Below, piece after piece: positions 34,901-49,900 of a DNA stretch of 64,000 nt. The notes under the pieces are model-generated. The model had not been told where the DNA came from, made no database searches, and was given only the letters and a program-made list of their open reading frames with translations. The stretch is taken from assembly GCF_000004195.4 (NCBI RefSeq), contig NC_030684.2, positions 66,647,892-66,711,891 of the forward strand, written 5' to 3'. Within the stretch, counting starts at the first letter, position 1; the number at the start of each line of letters is the position of its first letter. The DNA comes from Xenopus tropicalis. Lineage: Eukaryota > Chordata > Amphibia > Anura > Pipidae. The position numbers and the translations under genes are program-made.

Positions 34901-37900
34901 TTAGCAGTGCTAAAATCATGAGGGGTTGGCTGAGGGTAACATGTAGTTGTCATTCAAATATGCATGTTAGGGAGTACAGCACTGGCAGCTGCCAGGCATC
35001 CTTGTCCTTACTGCTTGTCAATTTTGCCCCCTTTAGTGAACCTGCTCACCAGGGGCTAAAGTAAATGAACCCCAGCAAGTTTTATAATACATATGACTCA
35101 AGTTGTATTGGGGTTTCTGCTTCACTTGGCATTTATTTTGGTTCAACGAGCATTGATGCCATATTAGCTGGACATCATATTGTACATTCAGTCGAGATGG
35201 CTGTGTTTGCAGAAATTAAAAGCTGTTTTAAAAAAGAGAAACTATAAAGAGAAACTTATTTCTCTGTAATAATAAAACAGTACTCTGTACTTGTTCCCAG
35301 ATAATATAATGAATCCTTATTGATGGCAAAACAATCCTGATGGGTTTATTTAATGTTTAAATGCTTTTTTATTGGAGGGTAAGGTATGGCGAACCAAATT
35401 ACAGAAATATCCCTTATCTGGAAAACCCCAAGTCCCAAGTATTCCAAGCCCTGTAGAAAAAAGTGTAATCCAACTGGGGTTTCTGTCTTATCTTGAAAAC
35501 AATTCACCACCCATCCAGCAGCTTCTTTAGAAGAAACTGCTTAGATGAGTGGGAAACATTTTCACAAGAAGCCCCTTATACTTATTTCTACTAGATACTG
35601 TATCTTGTGACCTAGATGAATGAAAATCTTCAAAAACATATAGCCTCAAAAGTTTAGGTTGCATAAATCAACCCTTGTACTAAACGCCAATATGTACAGA
35701 ACCTCAGCTTGTCTAGATGTACTAATACTAATAGGTGTCTGTCCTTACCAATGGACACCTGAAAGTGAATGTATTGTGTGTAGTATATAGGTAATCTATT
35801 CAATCCTGCAATTTGTCCTTACTTTAAATTGTAATAGTTTTTGATAATCTACTTTTTTGTTCCTTCTATCTTTAACCTGTAATTTGAAATGTTAATTTCT
35901 AAGGTTATTGATGCCCAGCAGCTACACACTGCTGCCTCATTTTGGTCAGCACAATATACCTTGATACCTTAGCTCAGACTATAATGTGTACCATTTAAGT
36001 AGACCTATAAGTATACTTCTGTAACATGTGGCTATAGAATTTTGTTCAGAGACTCACCATAAATCCAACAGATTCCTACGAGTTCCAGAATTGCAGCAAT
36101 AAGGATTCCCCATCCAGCGCAGAAATAATCAATCAGATCAACCCAGTAAATTCCTGACTATTAAAGAATATTAAATTAGATACAGTCTAAATACAAACGG
36201 AAAATGATTTAAATATATATTTATTGCAAAGATACATGATTTATTAATTTGACTAGTCTTAAATAAAGCTTGCACTGAAATAAATAGATCTTATTTAACA
36301 TCTCTTTTAAAACATTGTTCTGTGTTTTTTACATAGAATTTCACATTTTTCACTAGATATGTTTCATTGACTTAAAATCAATTGTCAGACATTTTGCAGG
36401 GACCTGAGAGCTGTTTTGCATGGCATGGCACAATGTTTATGGATTTGTTATCCAGACATAATACATTAGTTGGGAATCTACTGTAAACATTGTGTATATG
36501 CTGAGTATGTGTGTTGCAGTTATATTGTAAGAGACAATGCATTGCAGACATATACAGTAGCTAGTGAACTCCCTTACTAACCTGATGCTGAATATTTTGG
36601 CAATTACAGTATGTATGCAGACTGGTGGAACACTGATTCCATGCCAATTGAAAGCTAGTAAGGAATGAACATGGGAACTACTTTTTATAAAGACATAAAG
36701 TTGTTGTACCCTCGGGTCAATTAGCTTCTATAGATAAATGTAATATATGTTTTTTTCAAAGGAACATATGTAGTACCTGGGTGACACAGAGAATACCAAG
36801 AAGGAAGAACATTATACAGGCTCCAACGGTTATAATTCCTCTCATTTTCTTCATTACTTTGGGATAGGCATCATGGATGGTGGTTGTTATTGTTTCTGTG
36901 AAGTGAGAAACTTAGTTTAGATAAACAGCATAATATGGATTTTTGTGTACATATATATGTTTTTAACAAATCAAACTGAATCTTGTTGTTTGTATTGCTG
37001 GAAGACAGCATGGACAGATAGTATTGACTGTAAAGATGGAAACATGGTAGACTAAAATAGGAAAGAATAGAAAATATAGTAACTGTAGAAATTATGTATA
37101 ATCATTTGGATTTCTGTTTAAAGTTATGTGTTATTTCCATCTATAGGTAGAACCTTTATAAGCTCTGCTATTCCTATACGAATAAGTGTACATATGATCA
37201 TTGTTCCCTATAGAGCTATGCTGACATTTGTTATTTGATATATTTTGTTATTTGTAAAGTTTAAAAGGGTAATCTTGGAACAAATACGGTGCTGGCTTTT
37301 ATGTCAATCAGTGTAACTTCAAATAAGTATTGTGAGTACGATAATAATTGCCCACATGATTTTTCGGATAAGTCCACTAAATCTCTAGGATTCCAGAATA
37401 AAAAATAGGTTCCTGATAGCAAAGAAATCCCTTTATCTCTTCTAATCCTATATAGGTATTAAGTACCATATAATGGTCTGGATCTGCTGCATGTACTGCA
37501 AAAATATCCCTAGGTTTTAGGCAGGCAGAAGTACCCTATATTCTATCTAAGGATAGACCCTGCCTGAGATCTAGGCAGAATGGGGATTAAAGCAGTTGAA
37601 ACCAAATGCCTTTTACTCCCCATGTTAACTAAATATAATTATCTCTTTTATTTCATTTAAATAATACACCGTATAAGCCTGTACTTACCAACAGATGCAA
37701 ACTGAGAATCCAGCCCTAATGTCAGTAGCATGAAGAAGAATAAGATTGACCACAGAGGTGCAACCGGCAGCTGAGATAATGCTTCAGGATATGCAATAAA
37801 TGCCAATGCAAATCCTATGATTTAATAGCAAAGTATGCAGCGTAAGTTATAAAATATCAGCAATTTTTCAGAAGCTCATAATAATTTCCTGTGACAAATT

Positions 37901-40900
37901 GATGGATGAGTTAGTTAATTTCTTAGGAATCTACAAGTTTAATTCATCTATGGAATCCTCTAAGACTAGCATTACAGAAGTAAATATACACACGCTGGCA
38001 CTTAATAACAAAAAAAGGACAGTCAGTAACTGATTCAAATTTATAAAGATTTCTGGAAGCTGAAATTATAAGGAGCCTTGTAGCTAAGACAGGTAGTAAA
38101 TATTAGATGAACCTACCTGAATCTACCACATCCTTTACTTCTTTTTCAGCTTTAAAAGCCATATGTCCAAGGATAGAAAATATGGCAAATCCAGCAAACA
38201 CACTGGTTAAGCAGTTTGTAATGCACACCATAATGGCATCAGCATAGCAGTTGTTGTGGAATTTGTTGTATGATGACAGTGCCACAAGTCCTCCCCATGC
38301 AGTTGACAGGGAAAAAAATATCTGAGTGGCAGCATCTTTCCACACCTAGAACACCAAAGAAAAATGGCACATGAAAAGAAAAAATGAGAAAAACATAGAG
38401 TTACAGTGCCAATATCAGCTTTGCTGATAGGTCCAAACTTTATCTATTCTTCAGTAAAAATAATCAATAAAATGTTAAAAGTTTGTTGAAAAAAAGGTAC
38501 AATTAACATTAAATATATCAACTATCTTGCCAAAATGTATTAAATGAAATGGCATAATTCAAGTTTGCATGCATATGTTGTGATATTAATAAAACTGAAT
38601 TGTTTTTTACTAACTGAAAAATATTTATTAATTTTATCTCAAAAAAGGAAACTTACATCCGCATTGGATAGTTTTGAAATATCTGATTGTGTCCCAATGT
38701 AAAAACTGATGCCGTCATATGCTCCTTCCAGTGTTGCCCCTCGAATTAAGAGTATAAGCAGAACGGCATATGGAAATATTGCAGTAAAGTATACCACCTG
38801 AAATACACAAACATTTGTTGGTGCCAAGTTATGCATACTTTTTATGTACACACATATACACAATGATTTTCCTTTGAATGTACAGAGAAGTACTTTTCTA
38901 GTTTCACCTATATGTAATAAAACAACGGGGGAGAGCTTAACCCTTTCGGTGTAATGCACTTGTGAAAGTGTTGGGTGCTTTTCCAGAAGATCACTCTCCT
39001 GCAGAGCGGTCAGTAATACAGTAGAAAGGGCCAAGGTAGAGCCCGAAACGTTGCCCTTAATACATGAATATGGGCTAAATAAACACCTCATTTCACTTTG
39101 TAACTTTTTGGTGTGCTACTGGATTTTTTCTACTATATGTAATAAAAGGCAGTAAGTTTGCCCAGGAGCAGTTAGCCATTACAGGTTATTAGTAAATGCT
39201 ATCTGCTGATTGGTTGCTAGGGGTTACTGGGAAAACTTAGTGCCTTTTGTTACATAACCCCCATTGTCCTACCATCCATTAGCAATTTTAGAAGAAAGGT
39301 ATCTAGTGAACCAATATAAAACATATTTGTTCATGTACAGGTATAGGGTCTATTATTCAGAAAGATTGGGATCTGTGATTTTCTAGTCGAGGGATCTTTA
39401 TATAATTTGGATCACCATACATAGTTACATAGGGTTGAAAAAAGACCAGTGTCCATCAAGTTCAACCCATCCAAGTAAACCCAGCACACCTAACCCACAC
39501 CTACCAATCTATACACTCACATACATAAACTATAAATACAACCACTAGTACTAACTGTAGATATTAGTATCACAATAGCCTTGGATATTCTGATTGATCA
39601 AGAACTCATCCAGGCCCCTCTTAAAGGCATTAACAGAATCTGCCATTACCACATCACTAGGAAGGGCATTCCACAACCTCACTGCCCTCACCGTGAAAAA
39701 CCACCTACGCTGCTTCAAATGGAAGCTCCGTTCCTCTAATCTAAAGGGGTGACCTCTGGTGCGTTGATTGTTTTTATGGGAAAAAAGAACATCCCCCAAC
39801 TGCCTATAATCCCCTCTAATGTACTTGTACAGAGTAATCATGTCCCCTCGCAAGCGCCTCTTTTCCAGAGAAAACAACCCCAACCTCGACAGTCTAACCT
39901 CATAGTATAAATCTTCCATCCCCTTAACCAGTTTAGTTGCACGTCTCTGCACTCTCTCCAGCTCATTAATATCCCTCTTAAGGACTGGAGCCCAAAACTG
40001 CACTGCATACTCAAGGTGAGGCCTTACCAGGGACCTATAAAGGGGCAAAATTATGTTCTCATCCCTTGAGTCAATGCCCTTTTTTATACAAGACAGCACT
40101 TTATTTGCTTTAGTAGCCACAGAATGACACTGCCTGGCATTAGACAACTTGTTATCAACAAAAACCCCTAGATCCTTCTCCATTAAGGATACCCCCAACA
40201 CACTACCATTCAGTAGATAGTTTGCGTTTATATTATTTCTACCAAAGTGCATAACTTTGCACTTATCAACATTGAACCTCATTTTCCAGTTTGCTGCCCA
40301 GTTATCTAATTTTGTCAAATCGCTCTGCAAAGCGGCAGCATCCTGCATGGAACTTATAGTTTTGCACAATTTTGTGTCATCAGCAAAAATAGAAACAGTA
40401 CTGTCTATGCCCACCTCCAGGTCATTAATAAACAAGTTAAAAAGCAAAGGACCACCTCTTGGAATATAAGAGGGCTTAACACAAAGTTTAAAAGGAGCCT
40501 TATGTTTACCTACCTAAAGAGATACCCTCCCTCTATTCTCCTACTCCAGGAGACCCACCTTACGGGGCAAAAAATTCTAGCACTTAAAAAACCCTGGGTG
40601 GGATGGCACTATCACTCTACCTACTCCTCCTATTCCAGAGGAGTCTCAGTGCTAATACGCAAAGGGGTGCCATTTGAACTAATTAAGCTACATACAGATT
40701 ACTATGGTAGATTCATGATTCTCCATGGTCTCCTAGCTCGCAGACCCATAACAATCATTAATATATATTTGCCACCGCCGTTTGCAATGTCCGTCTTAGA
40801 TCAAATTGTCTCTAAACTTGCGGAATTCCCCATAAGTCCATTTCTCATCATGGGAGACTTTAATAATTGCATGAATCCCTCCCTAGATAGATCCAAAACA

Positions 40901-43900
40901 GAACCCAATATACCTACTAGACTTGCAGGATGGGCAGACGCTCTTCACCTTACGGAGGTTTGGAGATGGAAAAACCCCACAGCAAGAATCTACTCCTGCC
41001 ACTCACTTACCCACAAGTCCCTATCTAGAATTGATCTGGCATTCGCCTCAGCAGATTTATTGCCCATGGTCGACACAATACAATATCTACCCCAAGCCTT
41101 GTCAGATCACTCCCCACTTAGCCTCTCTCTCCGCTGGAACCCATCCCCGGTAGACAGGTTATGGAGATTAAGTCCTCTATGGCTTAAAAATGAAATAGTT
41201 GCAAGTCAAAATCAAAAAGCATATACAGAATTCTGGGAGTTAAACAATAATTCTGCTTCACCATTAATGCTTTGGGACGCCTCTAAGGCAGTCATGAGGG
41301 GTGAATTAACAGCTGTAATATCCCAAGCGAGAAATGAGAAAAAAGAACAGTTAAATGAGGCGGAAAAAACCTTTATAACAGCAGAAACTACACACACCCA
41401 GAACCCTACAGAAAACACATATGAACAGCTCCTATCTGCAAGGAACTCCCTTAGCCGGGCTACTATCTCATTAACAAGGAAAGCAGTACTATACCAAAAT
41501 CAGCGCATATTTGAGCAAGGGGACAAGAATAGCAAGCTACTAGCCTACCTCTCCAAACCCCAAAACAACTCTACAGCGATACCCCATATTTGCCAAGATG
41601 ACGGCACACTCACCACAGAACCTAAGAACATTGCACAACAGTTTGCTTCCTACTACAAAAATTTATACAAAACCACAACTACCTACTCTAAGACACAGCT
41701 AACACAGTACCTAGCAAGCATACCCATCCCAAAAATAGCCCCAACAGAAAAGGCATATTTAGATGCCCCAATCACAAAACAAGAAGTTGCCGATGCCATT
41801 GCCACCCTCCCCTCTAATAAGACACCAGGTCCGGATGGACTACCATCTAATTGGTATAAGGCACTAGCTGAACACATCCCCACTAAGCTGCTAGAAACGT
41901 TACAATATGCCTATGACAACCAAGCACTACCTGTATCCTTTGCTGAGGCACTAATAGTGGTCATCCCGAAGCCGGACAAAGATCCATCCCTCTGCTCCTC
42001 ATACCGCCCCATCTCTCTAATTAACACTGATGCCAAAATTTTGGCCAAAATTCTAGCGACAAGGCTCCAACGGGTGGTCCCTGACCTTGTACACCCGGAT
42101 CAGTCAGGCTTCATGCCCGGGAGATCCACTGACATTAACTTAAGAAGACTCTTCACCAATCTGCAAATCCCTCACTTAGAGACCGATACCAGAGTTGTTG
42201 CCTCCCTAGATTCAGCCAAAGCCTTTGACTCAATTGAATGGGGATACTTATGGGAGGTCTTGTCCGGCTTCGGCTTTGGCCAAACATTTTTAAAGTGGAT
42301 CAAACTATTATACCAGCATCCCACAGCAAGAGTCAGAGTAAATGGGATTACATCTCCCGCATTTTCCCTGGAGAGAGGGACTCGCCAAGGCTGTCCGCTC
42401 TCACCAATATTATTTGCCCTAGCCATAGAGCCTTTAGCCATACTGATCAGGAACTCCCCAGATATTAGAGGCCTTACATATGGTAATATCCAAGAAAAAT
42501 TATCGCTATATGCAGATGATCTACTAATATACCTGGCAGATTCAAGTGATTCGCTGACCTCTCTGCTGCAACAGGTGGACAAATTTGGACACTACTCCGG
42601 TCTGCGAATCAACTGGGATAAATCAATCCTCTGCCCTATAGATCCTCTCCAACCACAACCAATAATACCCAATATACCTTTAAAATGGGCCAATCAATTT
42701 AAATATTTAGGAGTCTGGATAACCGCAGATCCTACCAAATACATACTACTTAACCTAGACCCCTTGCTGTCAGATCTCAAAACCCGACTGATTCAATGGT
42801 CCAAGTTACCACTTTCACTCTGGGGCCGCATAAATATAATAAAAATGATATACCTCCCCAAATTTTTATACATACTACATAATGCCCCAATTTTTATCCC
42901 TAAAACTTTCTTTAAGAAACTTAACCAGATTATCCTACCATTTATTTGGAACAATCGACCCCCCAGAATGGCCTGGACAAAACTATGCGCTCCACTAACG
43001 GAGGGAGGCCTAGCCTTCCCCCACTTTTTTCATTACTTCTTAGCCTCACAAATACATTACCTACACTGGTGCTTCATTCATGACCCCTACAATCCAAATC
43101 TACAGCTCCAGGCAACAATACTCGGCTCCCTGGAAGGATTATGCAACTTTCCTTACCGGCATCTTAAAGATACAGCCCCACTGCCAACAACTCTAACTAC
43201 TGCACATAAAGCCTGGACCACAGCACTTATACTACTCAAACACCCGCCACCCTTACTTACATCTAGACTTCCACTATGGGGCAACAAATATCTACCACAA
43301 TTTAGGACATTACAAAATTTCATTTATTGGCCTCGCCATAATATTAAATACCTGGGAGATCTTATGGAACACTCAACCTTCCCAACATACCTGCAGATCC
43401 GAGAGAAAGCACAGCAACCTACTCTCCCCTTTTACAAATATTTACAGTTGCGATCAGTGTTCAGGGACCAATTTGCCACTCTCACCCCCCAACTCATTTC
43501 TTTACCAGCGGAGGCTACTTTACAATCTAGTAACCCAGTAAAGCTCACCTCAAATCTATATCAAAATCTACTTTCAACAGGTCCAAAACCCTTCCACTCT
43601 GCACAAATGTGGTGGACTTCCCAAATACCAGCACTCACCCAAGACGATTGGGAAGAGGCAACAGACGCAATGTACAACTGTCTTATATCTACCAGAGACA
43701 GACTTATACAGTATAAAACCTTCCATCACCTGTATATTACACCACTAAGATTGCACCAGATGGGCCGTACCCCAACAAATCACTGCCGGAGATGTGCAGC
43801 AAGCTCTGCCAACTTTTTTCACATGATCTGGTCATGCCCCCATATTGCTAAATTCTGGTCAGCAGTGACCAAATATCTATCAAACAACTTAGCCTTCCCC

Positions 43901-46900
43901 ACTGTGACCGCTCCTGAAACCTGCTTGCTAGGAGTCCTAGACACTATAATTGCCCAAAATAGCTCCCGGCTACGCTACAGAATATTGCTGTTCTATGCCA
44001 AAAAAACAGTTGCAATGCACTGGATGGGCACTACCCTCCCCACTGTTACAGCCTGGAAGAATCTAGTGAATGCTGTTGTCCCTCTTTACAAACTTACATA
44101 TGAGAACAGGGGCGTGTCCGATAAATTCGATAAAGTTTGGGGTCCTTGGTGTGATCTGGAGGGAAACTGAAGGACTCTACTCCCATTCACATGGTGAAAT
44201 CCCCGGCGTTTCCCCACTTCTCTCTACCACATCCTGAGCACTTAGCTCAGTAGGTTGATGTACCCAATACTATGTAACTGCCGCCAGATCCACCCTTAAA
44301 CTTTATATTGTTACACTTTCCCCCTCGATGTTTGTAACAAACCTTAAAGACAGACCTGAAAAGAAAGACTAGCATATTCTATTTACTGTAATGTTAAATG
44401 TGTTATTTTATGTTTTTGTTTGTATAAAAAGCAATAAAACATACCTTTCAAAAAAAAAAAAGCAAAGGACCAAGGACTGACCCGTGCGGTACTCCACTAA
44501 CCACACTGGTCCAATTAGAAAATGTTCCATTTACAACCACTCTTTGTACTCTATCCTTCAGCCAGTTCTCTATCCAATTACAAATATTATGTTCTAGGCC
44601 AATATTCCTTAATTTGATCATATACATATTAGTAAGAATAGAATTATTGGGAGATCGGCTTCCCATAGTTCACAGCTTTTTGGATATCATGATCCCATAC
44701 CTATAGTAGTGTGATGGATTTACTGTACAATACATTTGTAGCTTGTTAGAGAAGCTGTATAGCAGCACAAATACAGACAGATGGCTGCTCTATCTGCTAT
44801 AATATGATATTGTACATGCAACAAAGAAGTTCAACCTGTTGCTGTACCAGATGAGATTTTAGGTTTGCAACACCTATATTAACTACTGCTAGTGAACTGC
44901 CAAAAAGGCATACATGCCCCACCTCTAATTGTACACATTTTGTTATTTGTGAGGTTTGCAAAAGTGTTGATTTAATGTATTTTACCCTTTAATAAAAATA
45001 TTTTTAGCACTGTATTTTAAAGTATCGGGATACACCCAAGATGTTCTGTATGGCTGTTCTTGGCAGAAAAGTGTAACTAAAGGGAGCTCTTGAAGGATTA
45101 TGCTGAATAAGTGTATTTAAAAACACAGGTTGAACTGGTATATTTAGTATAATAATGTGTTGCACAAATACATATTACTTTCAAGAGATTGCAGAAACTT
45201 ATGTTGTATAAAAGAAGAAACATAATTTTATTCTGATATAGTCTTACTAAAGACATTCCACAGTGTGCAACACAGCCAGAATCTGTTTTATAGAGCTTAC
45301 AATATAATTTGGATGTCTAAATAAGTATATGTTAAAAAAAAATTCTTGTTGGCAAATGCTGATCACTGTATTTTATATGTTCCTTTAAAATTTCACTCCT
45401 ATAATAATGTTTCTTAATGAACAGCTTTTGATGTGAAAGCCAAATATAATTCCATTTCATAATTGTAAGGTCTCTAGCGCTGGTGTTCTTTACTGGATGC
45501 TTCTCTGGGGTTAGTTAGAAAATAGGGCCAGGCAAGGAAAAACAGACTTAATTATAACTTAATTTTCTTTACAACATAACTAAAGGGAACCCTTATGAAT
45601 TATATGCATCGCAAACAAGGTAAAAATTGATAAACGAAAGCCAAAGCAAATTAAAAGCACATACTGATTGTACCCATTCATATGTTTTGTTTACAGTCTT
45701 GCAACACAGGTATACACCTATGCAAATGGATATAACTTACAAGTTGAAACCTGTGTCTCTTTCAGTACAATGTTCCAAGACTAACCTTGCCTGATGACTT
45801 TATTCCTTTAAACAATGCAGCTCCAATTATTATCCATGCTAGTAGAAGGCAGAGTGCCAGGTACCATACAACATTGCCAGTCTCGTGAAGTCCACCTGAA
45901 CGCCTCAGAGCCACTTTACTACAAAAATAAATTAAAGCATTAATGACTTGTCAAACATATATATCATTATTCCACTTCTTTCTTGACTAAAAGAAACAAA
46001 TGTTTATCAGTAGTATAAATTTCTTCCCTCATGGATAATGGCTAGAGAATAAAATGTCTCTTACCACTAGGTATGCTTTTTAATCAAGGTGGCCAGTTTA
46101 TGTAAATTCATATTTGTGAATTTTACATTTTATTTTTAAATTGAATAAAAAAACCGAAAACTTTTAATTTAGCAAATTTGTATTTTACTCATCATTTTTT
46201 GTTTCAAAACAATTAGAAAAATTGTAAAAACTCATATTAAAAAATTGCTTACATTTATTAGGACATCTCCCATTAACTTCTACATAATCCAGCAAGCTTT
46301 TCGATGCCGAAGTTTTACATTCACAAATTTTTTGTGCTTAAAAATATTGAACATTAATGTTTTGGGCATTCTGATTTGAATTTGTGAGTTCTAGTGTAAA
46401 ACAATAATAAACCAGCTCCATACATAAATATACACACAGTGCAAATTTTATCTGTGCACACAACAAGATATTTCTAAATAGGTTTAGACAGAAGTAATTA
46501 AACATAAACACGGACTACAAATAGGGTACAGTATATACTCGAGTATAAGCTGATCCAAATATAAGCCGAGGTACCTAATTTTACCTGGAAAAACTTATTG
46601 ACTCAAGTATAAGCCTAGGGTGGGAAATGCAGAAGCTACTGCTTAAAGTTTTTTTTTTTAACTGTCAGGCAAGTTTGGGAAGGCTAAGGAAGCTTCCATA
46701 CTAAGTATCAAGTACTTGCCATCCTGCTGTGTGCCCTCCCATCGCAATGCAGCATGTCTCCCACCACAACTGACAGCAAAGCTTCTATTTGTGAGAGCGC
46801 ATCAGGGTAGACTTACAGTTTGTGCAGGTTCACAGGGGCCTTATGCAGCCATGCAAAAGCCTTCAATTGCATTAGTGCAGTGTGCACTCACATCTTATAT

Positions 46901-49900
46901 CTTATGAAGCTGTGTTGTGTGTGCTCCCAGCACATGAATGTAGCCGTCCCTGAATGGAGCCAATTGCATGAATTGTGTCCGCTCCCATAATAGTAGCGAT
47001 GTATGCGCTTCGTTTTCAATGAAACCGTGCGCGCACGTGGGCACCGGAGCACACGTACGTCGAGGGGGGGGGGGGGTGCGAGTGTGCAAGTGGGAGCGCA
47101 CAAAACTATATCCACGGGGGGGAATTTGGTGCATGTACAATGAATGACATCTTCAAATCCATATACTCGAGTATAAGCCGAGGGTGACTCAGCTTATACT
47201 CGAGTATATACGGTATATTTTCCCTTTAATAAAATGCTGTCAAATCAGAAAATTATCATTATTCACTATTCATACCCCATATATATAAGGTCCTTGATGT
47301 TAATGGAGAGAAGTCATGCATTTGTGCATGCAAGAATTTTTAGTGCACTATTTTGACCTTGTATGGGATAGGCGTATATAATAATAAAAAAAAAATCAGC
47401 ATACTTACTCCCAGTATTGCTTGCTTGGAAGTTCAGTCTCTAGATATAATGTTGAATTTGCTATACAAGTATAATTGTTTGCTTTCACCCATGTTAGATT
47501 TACCATTCCAATGTCCTCCTCTCCTATGGTTACATTGCAGAGTCCTTTGGAGAGAAAAGGATTACAATTATATGCAACCCAAAACAGTTTTTCTTAAAAA
47601 TTCTTCCATTGTGTAATTACTATAATAACTGCTATATGATGGCAAAGTATACATTACCTTTTGGTGTCTTGCTGCATTTTTCATCTGCCCATTCAAAGCA
47701 TTCAGACCACGGCAATATACTTGTAAAGGAGGCAAATAAATAATACAGACTGTAGGCAATGATGACATTATAATAGATAGTCACCAAAGTGGAAATGAGG
47801 ACCATTGTGATTCCCACACCTAGGAAAAACAGAAAAGTATTAAATTCTTAACTGTATATGTATGGTTATTAATATACTGCAGCTTAACAAAATTATATTA
47901 TCCAGATTTCATTGCAATTAGTGTAATTACATGTATTGTTGGTAAAACTAACATTCTGTAATGATATATGATTATATATACATATATATGTTTTATTCAA
48001 TAAACCAATTGCAATAATAAACTGCACAGTCCACAGCATTATTTATATTCAAACTAAGGGAATCCTCTAATTTGAAAAGTTAATGTTGGCTTACCTTCAA
48101 AAATTGGGAGGACTTTCCACATCGCTACTGGACCTAAGCTTGAAAACTGCCCAAGAGAACATTCCAGGAAAAACAGAGGCAGACCAGCAAGAGCTAGCAT
48201 GATAGCGTATGGGATGAGAAAAGCACCTATAAAAAAAATGCATGTAAATATTTTTCCAAAGTCAAACTTATAGATTGCTCTTCAAGGATGTTATTGACCA
48301 TCGTAACAAACTGTGCCACAGGAAGTGGCTTGATGCCATGAAATGCACAAAGTGAATGGTCCTTAATATGTGATAAAAAAAAATTACTTTTCAGTCTAAA
48401 GAAGCTATCCCTTAGTGCTCCAATGATTTTTCTATTATCTTTATCCTACAGATTGTTGCAAGCATTAACCTACAATATAGAGTGCATTCCTTGTCATTCA
48501 GATAGGGAATGCGGGCACAAATTGCTGAGCTCAGATATCCCCAGATGCTTTCAGGATATCTTAACTAAGAAGTACTTCGTTAAAAAAACACAAAATTTTC
48601 AGTTTGTTTAGTACATTAAATCTAATTCTTAGTACAAGTATAGTAGCTACAATATATAGTAGCTATTACCCATGGGGCCTGGGGTTTTTAAGATAAGAGA
48701 TTTGTAGTTTGGATCACCATACTATCTGAATGTTTAAAACATTTAAACATTAAATAAACACAACAGTGTTGTTTTAGCACCAAAATGGATTGACACAAAT
48801 AAGTTAACTCTGTGGACTTTGTGGGAGATGTCCTTCCCATAATTTGGAAAAATTAAAAACATGTCCTCCTTGTTCACTTTATCTGCCAACGTCTTGCGCT
48901 AATTTATATGTTAACCTGTATGTGGAAAACACACAAGGGTTGATTCACTAAAGTGCGATAAGCTTAGACGCTCTAAATATTGCATTAGTCTATGCGAAAA
49001 TTAACACCTACTTGGGGCAGGCGGTAATTATAGAAAAGTACAGTTCATGAGCTTTAGGCAACACAATAAGGACTTTGCAGTGTGATTTATTCAAGTATGT
49101 GTTGGCCCTAGAGTGATGTAGCCTCCAGTTTGCAGGGAAATGGTCATTTTCAGAAACATAATGTTGTGGCTAATATGGCCTGTGTATGGCTAATATGGCG
49201 TGCGCGCGTGTGATAAGTAGCGCACGTGCGTTAATTAGTGCACGTTGCGTCAAATACCACACGGAAATAGTCTTTGCGACTTAACGCGAACAGCATCGCG
49301 TCTTAATTAACGCGAGTATCCTTTTAGTGAATCGTGCATTAAGAGGTTGCACTTACAGCCTGACTTTCTTTCCAAAGAGCTGCCATTAGGAATGTTTAAT
49401 ATCACAAATTACAGAAGTTGCTGCCTGCCCCAGGACCCACCACCTCTATTCAGTGATGAAGGGAACATGAAACATGTACAGTATGGCATGCTCCCTTACC
49501 CAACGAAACAAGGAGGGCACGGAAGTGGGCACACAGTCACACATTAGTCACATGAGTCACACATTAGCTACTTTATGATGAAGATGGTAGTACAATTATT
49601 AGGGATTGCAAGCCATAAAGCAGATGTTTGGGATTAATGGTGTGCGCTAGTGATGAGTGACTTGTTTCACCAAGCATGGATTTGCTGCGAAAACATGGAT
49701 TTTACCATTGGCATTTTTTTTTTCATTAAAAGGTCACAGTCAAGTAAAAAAAAGTTGTGGTCGGGTCAAATGAGTTACAGGCATCAAAAACAAAATAGCA
49801 CACATCAAAAAAGTTGTGTGGTAGCTGCATTTCACAGTTTTTTTGCAGTTTTCTAATTATTTAGCAGTTTCTCAAATTTGTTGCTGAAGTGAAACAGGAC

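Larger units (their letters stand above)
33495..36057. other. Gene A intron 11 (2.6 kb)
   Basis: Holds the nested inverted repeats at 34573-34868 and 35812-35978 and a piece of a TACAGGTA-family MITE at about 35300-35440 (CAAAACAATCCTGATGGGTT). Nothing else recognisable. Confidence 0.6.
39421..44652 (-). mobile_element. 5'-truncated CR1 LINE, interrupted by an L1
   Basis: CR1 sequence occupies 39421-40454 and 44461-44652 on the minus strand. The upper part encodes the RT stretch ending [14 protein letters not shown]. The lower part continues with NLFINDLE, the FADDTKL box and the C-terminal [14 protein letters not shown] and [13 protein letters not shown], ending CDTNIYS at 39551. It is followed by a 3' UTR with TGAACTTGATGGACACTGG. 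The reading frame is open in both parts and broken only by the L1. The 5' half of the element is missing. Confidence 0.88.
39336..44705. mobile_element. TACAGGTA-family MITE split by a CR1 insertion
   Basis: The left part 39336-39420 (TACAGGTATAGGGTCTATTA to GGATCACCATAC) and right part about 44653-44705 (GGATATCATGATCCCATACC, TATA) are the two ends of one TACAGGTA-family MITE. Between them lies a CR1, which in turn is interrupted by an L1. It is the outermost of three nested insertions in intron 6 of gene A. Confidence 0.7.
38798..45785. other. Gene A intron 6 (7.0 kb), mostly nested transposons
   Basis: Contains a GAAACGTTG/AATAAA repeat piece (about 38930-39130), a MITE (39134-39260) and the MITE/CR1/L1 nest (39336-44705). 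The remaining 44706-45785 is AT-rich and shows nothing recognisable. The corresponding intron of gene B is only 237 bp. Confidence 0.8.

Noticed and set aside
39551..40447. A 298-aa minus-strand host gene
   Set aside because: FADD box and C-terminal text identify it as CR1 retrotransposon ORF2. It continues across the L1 insertion.
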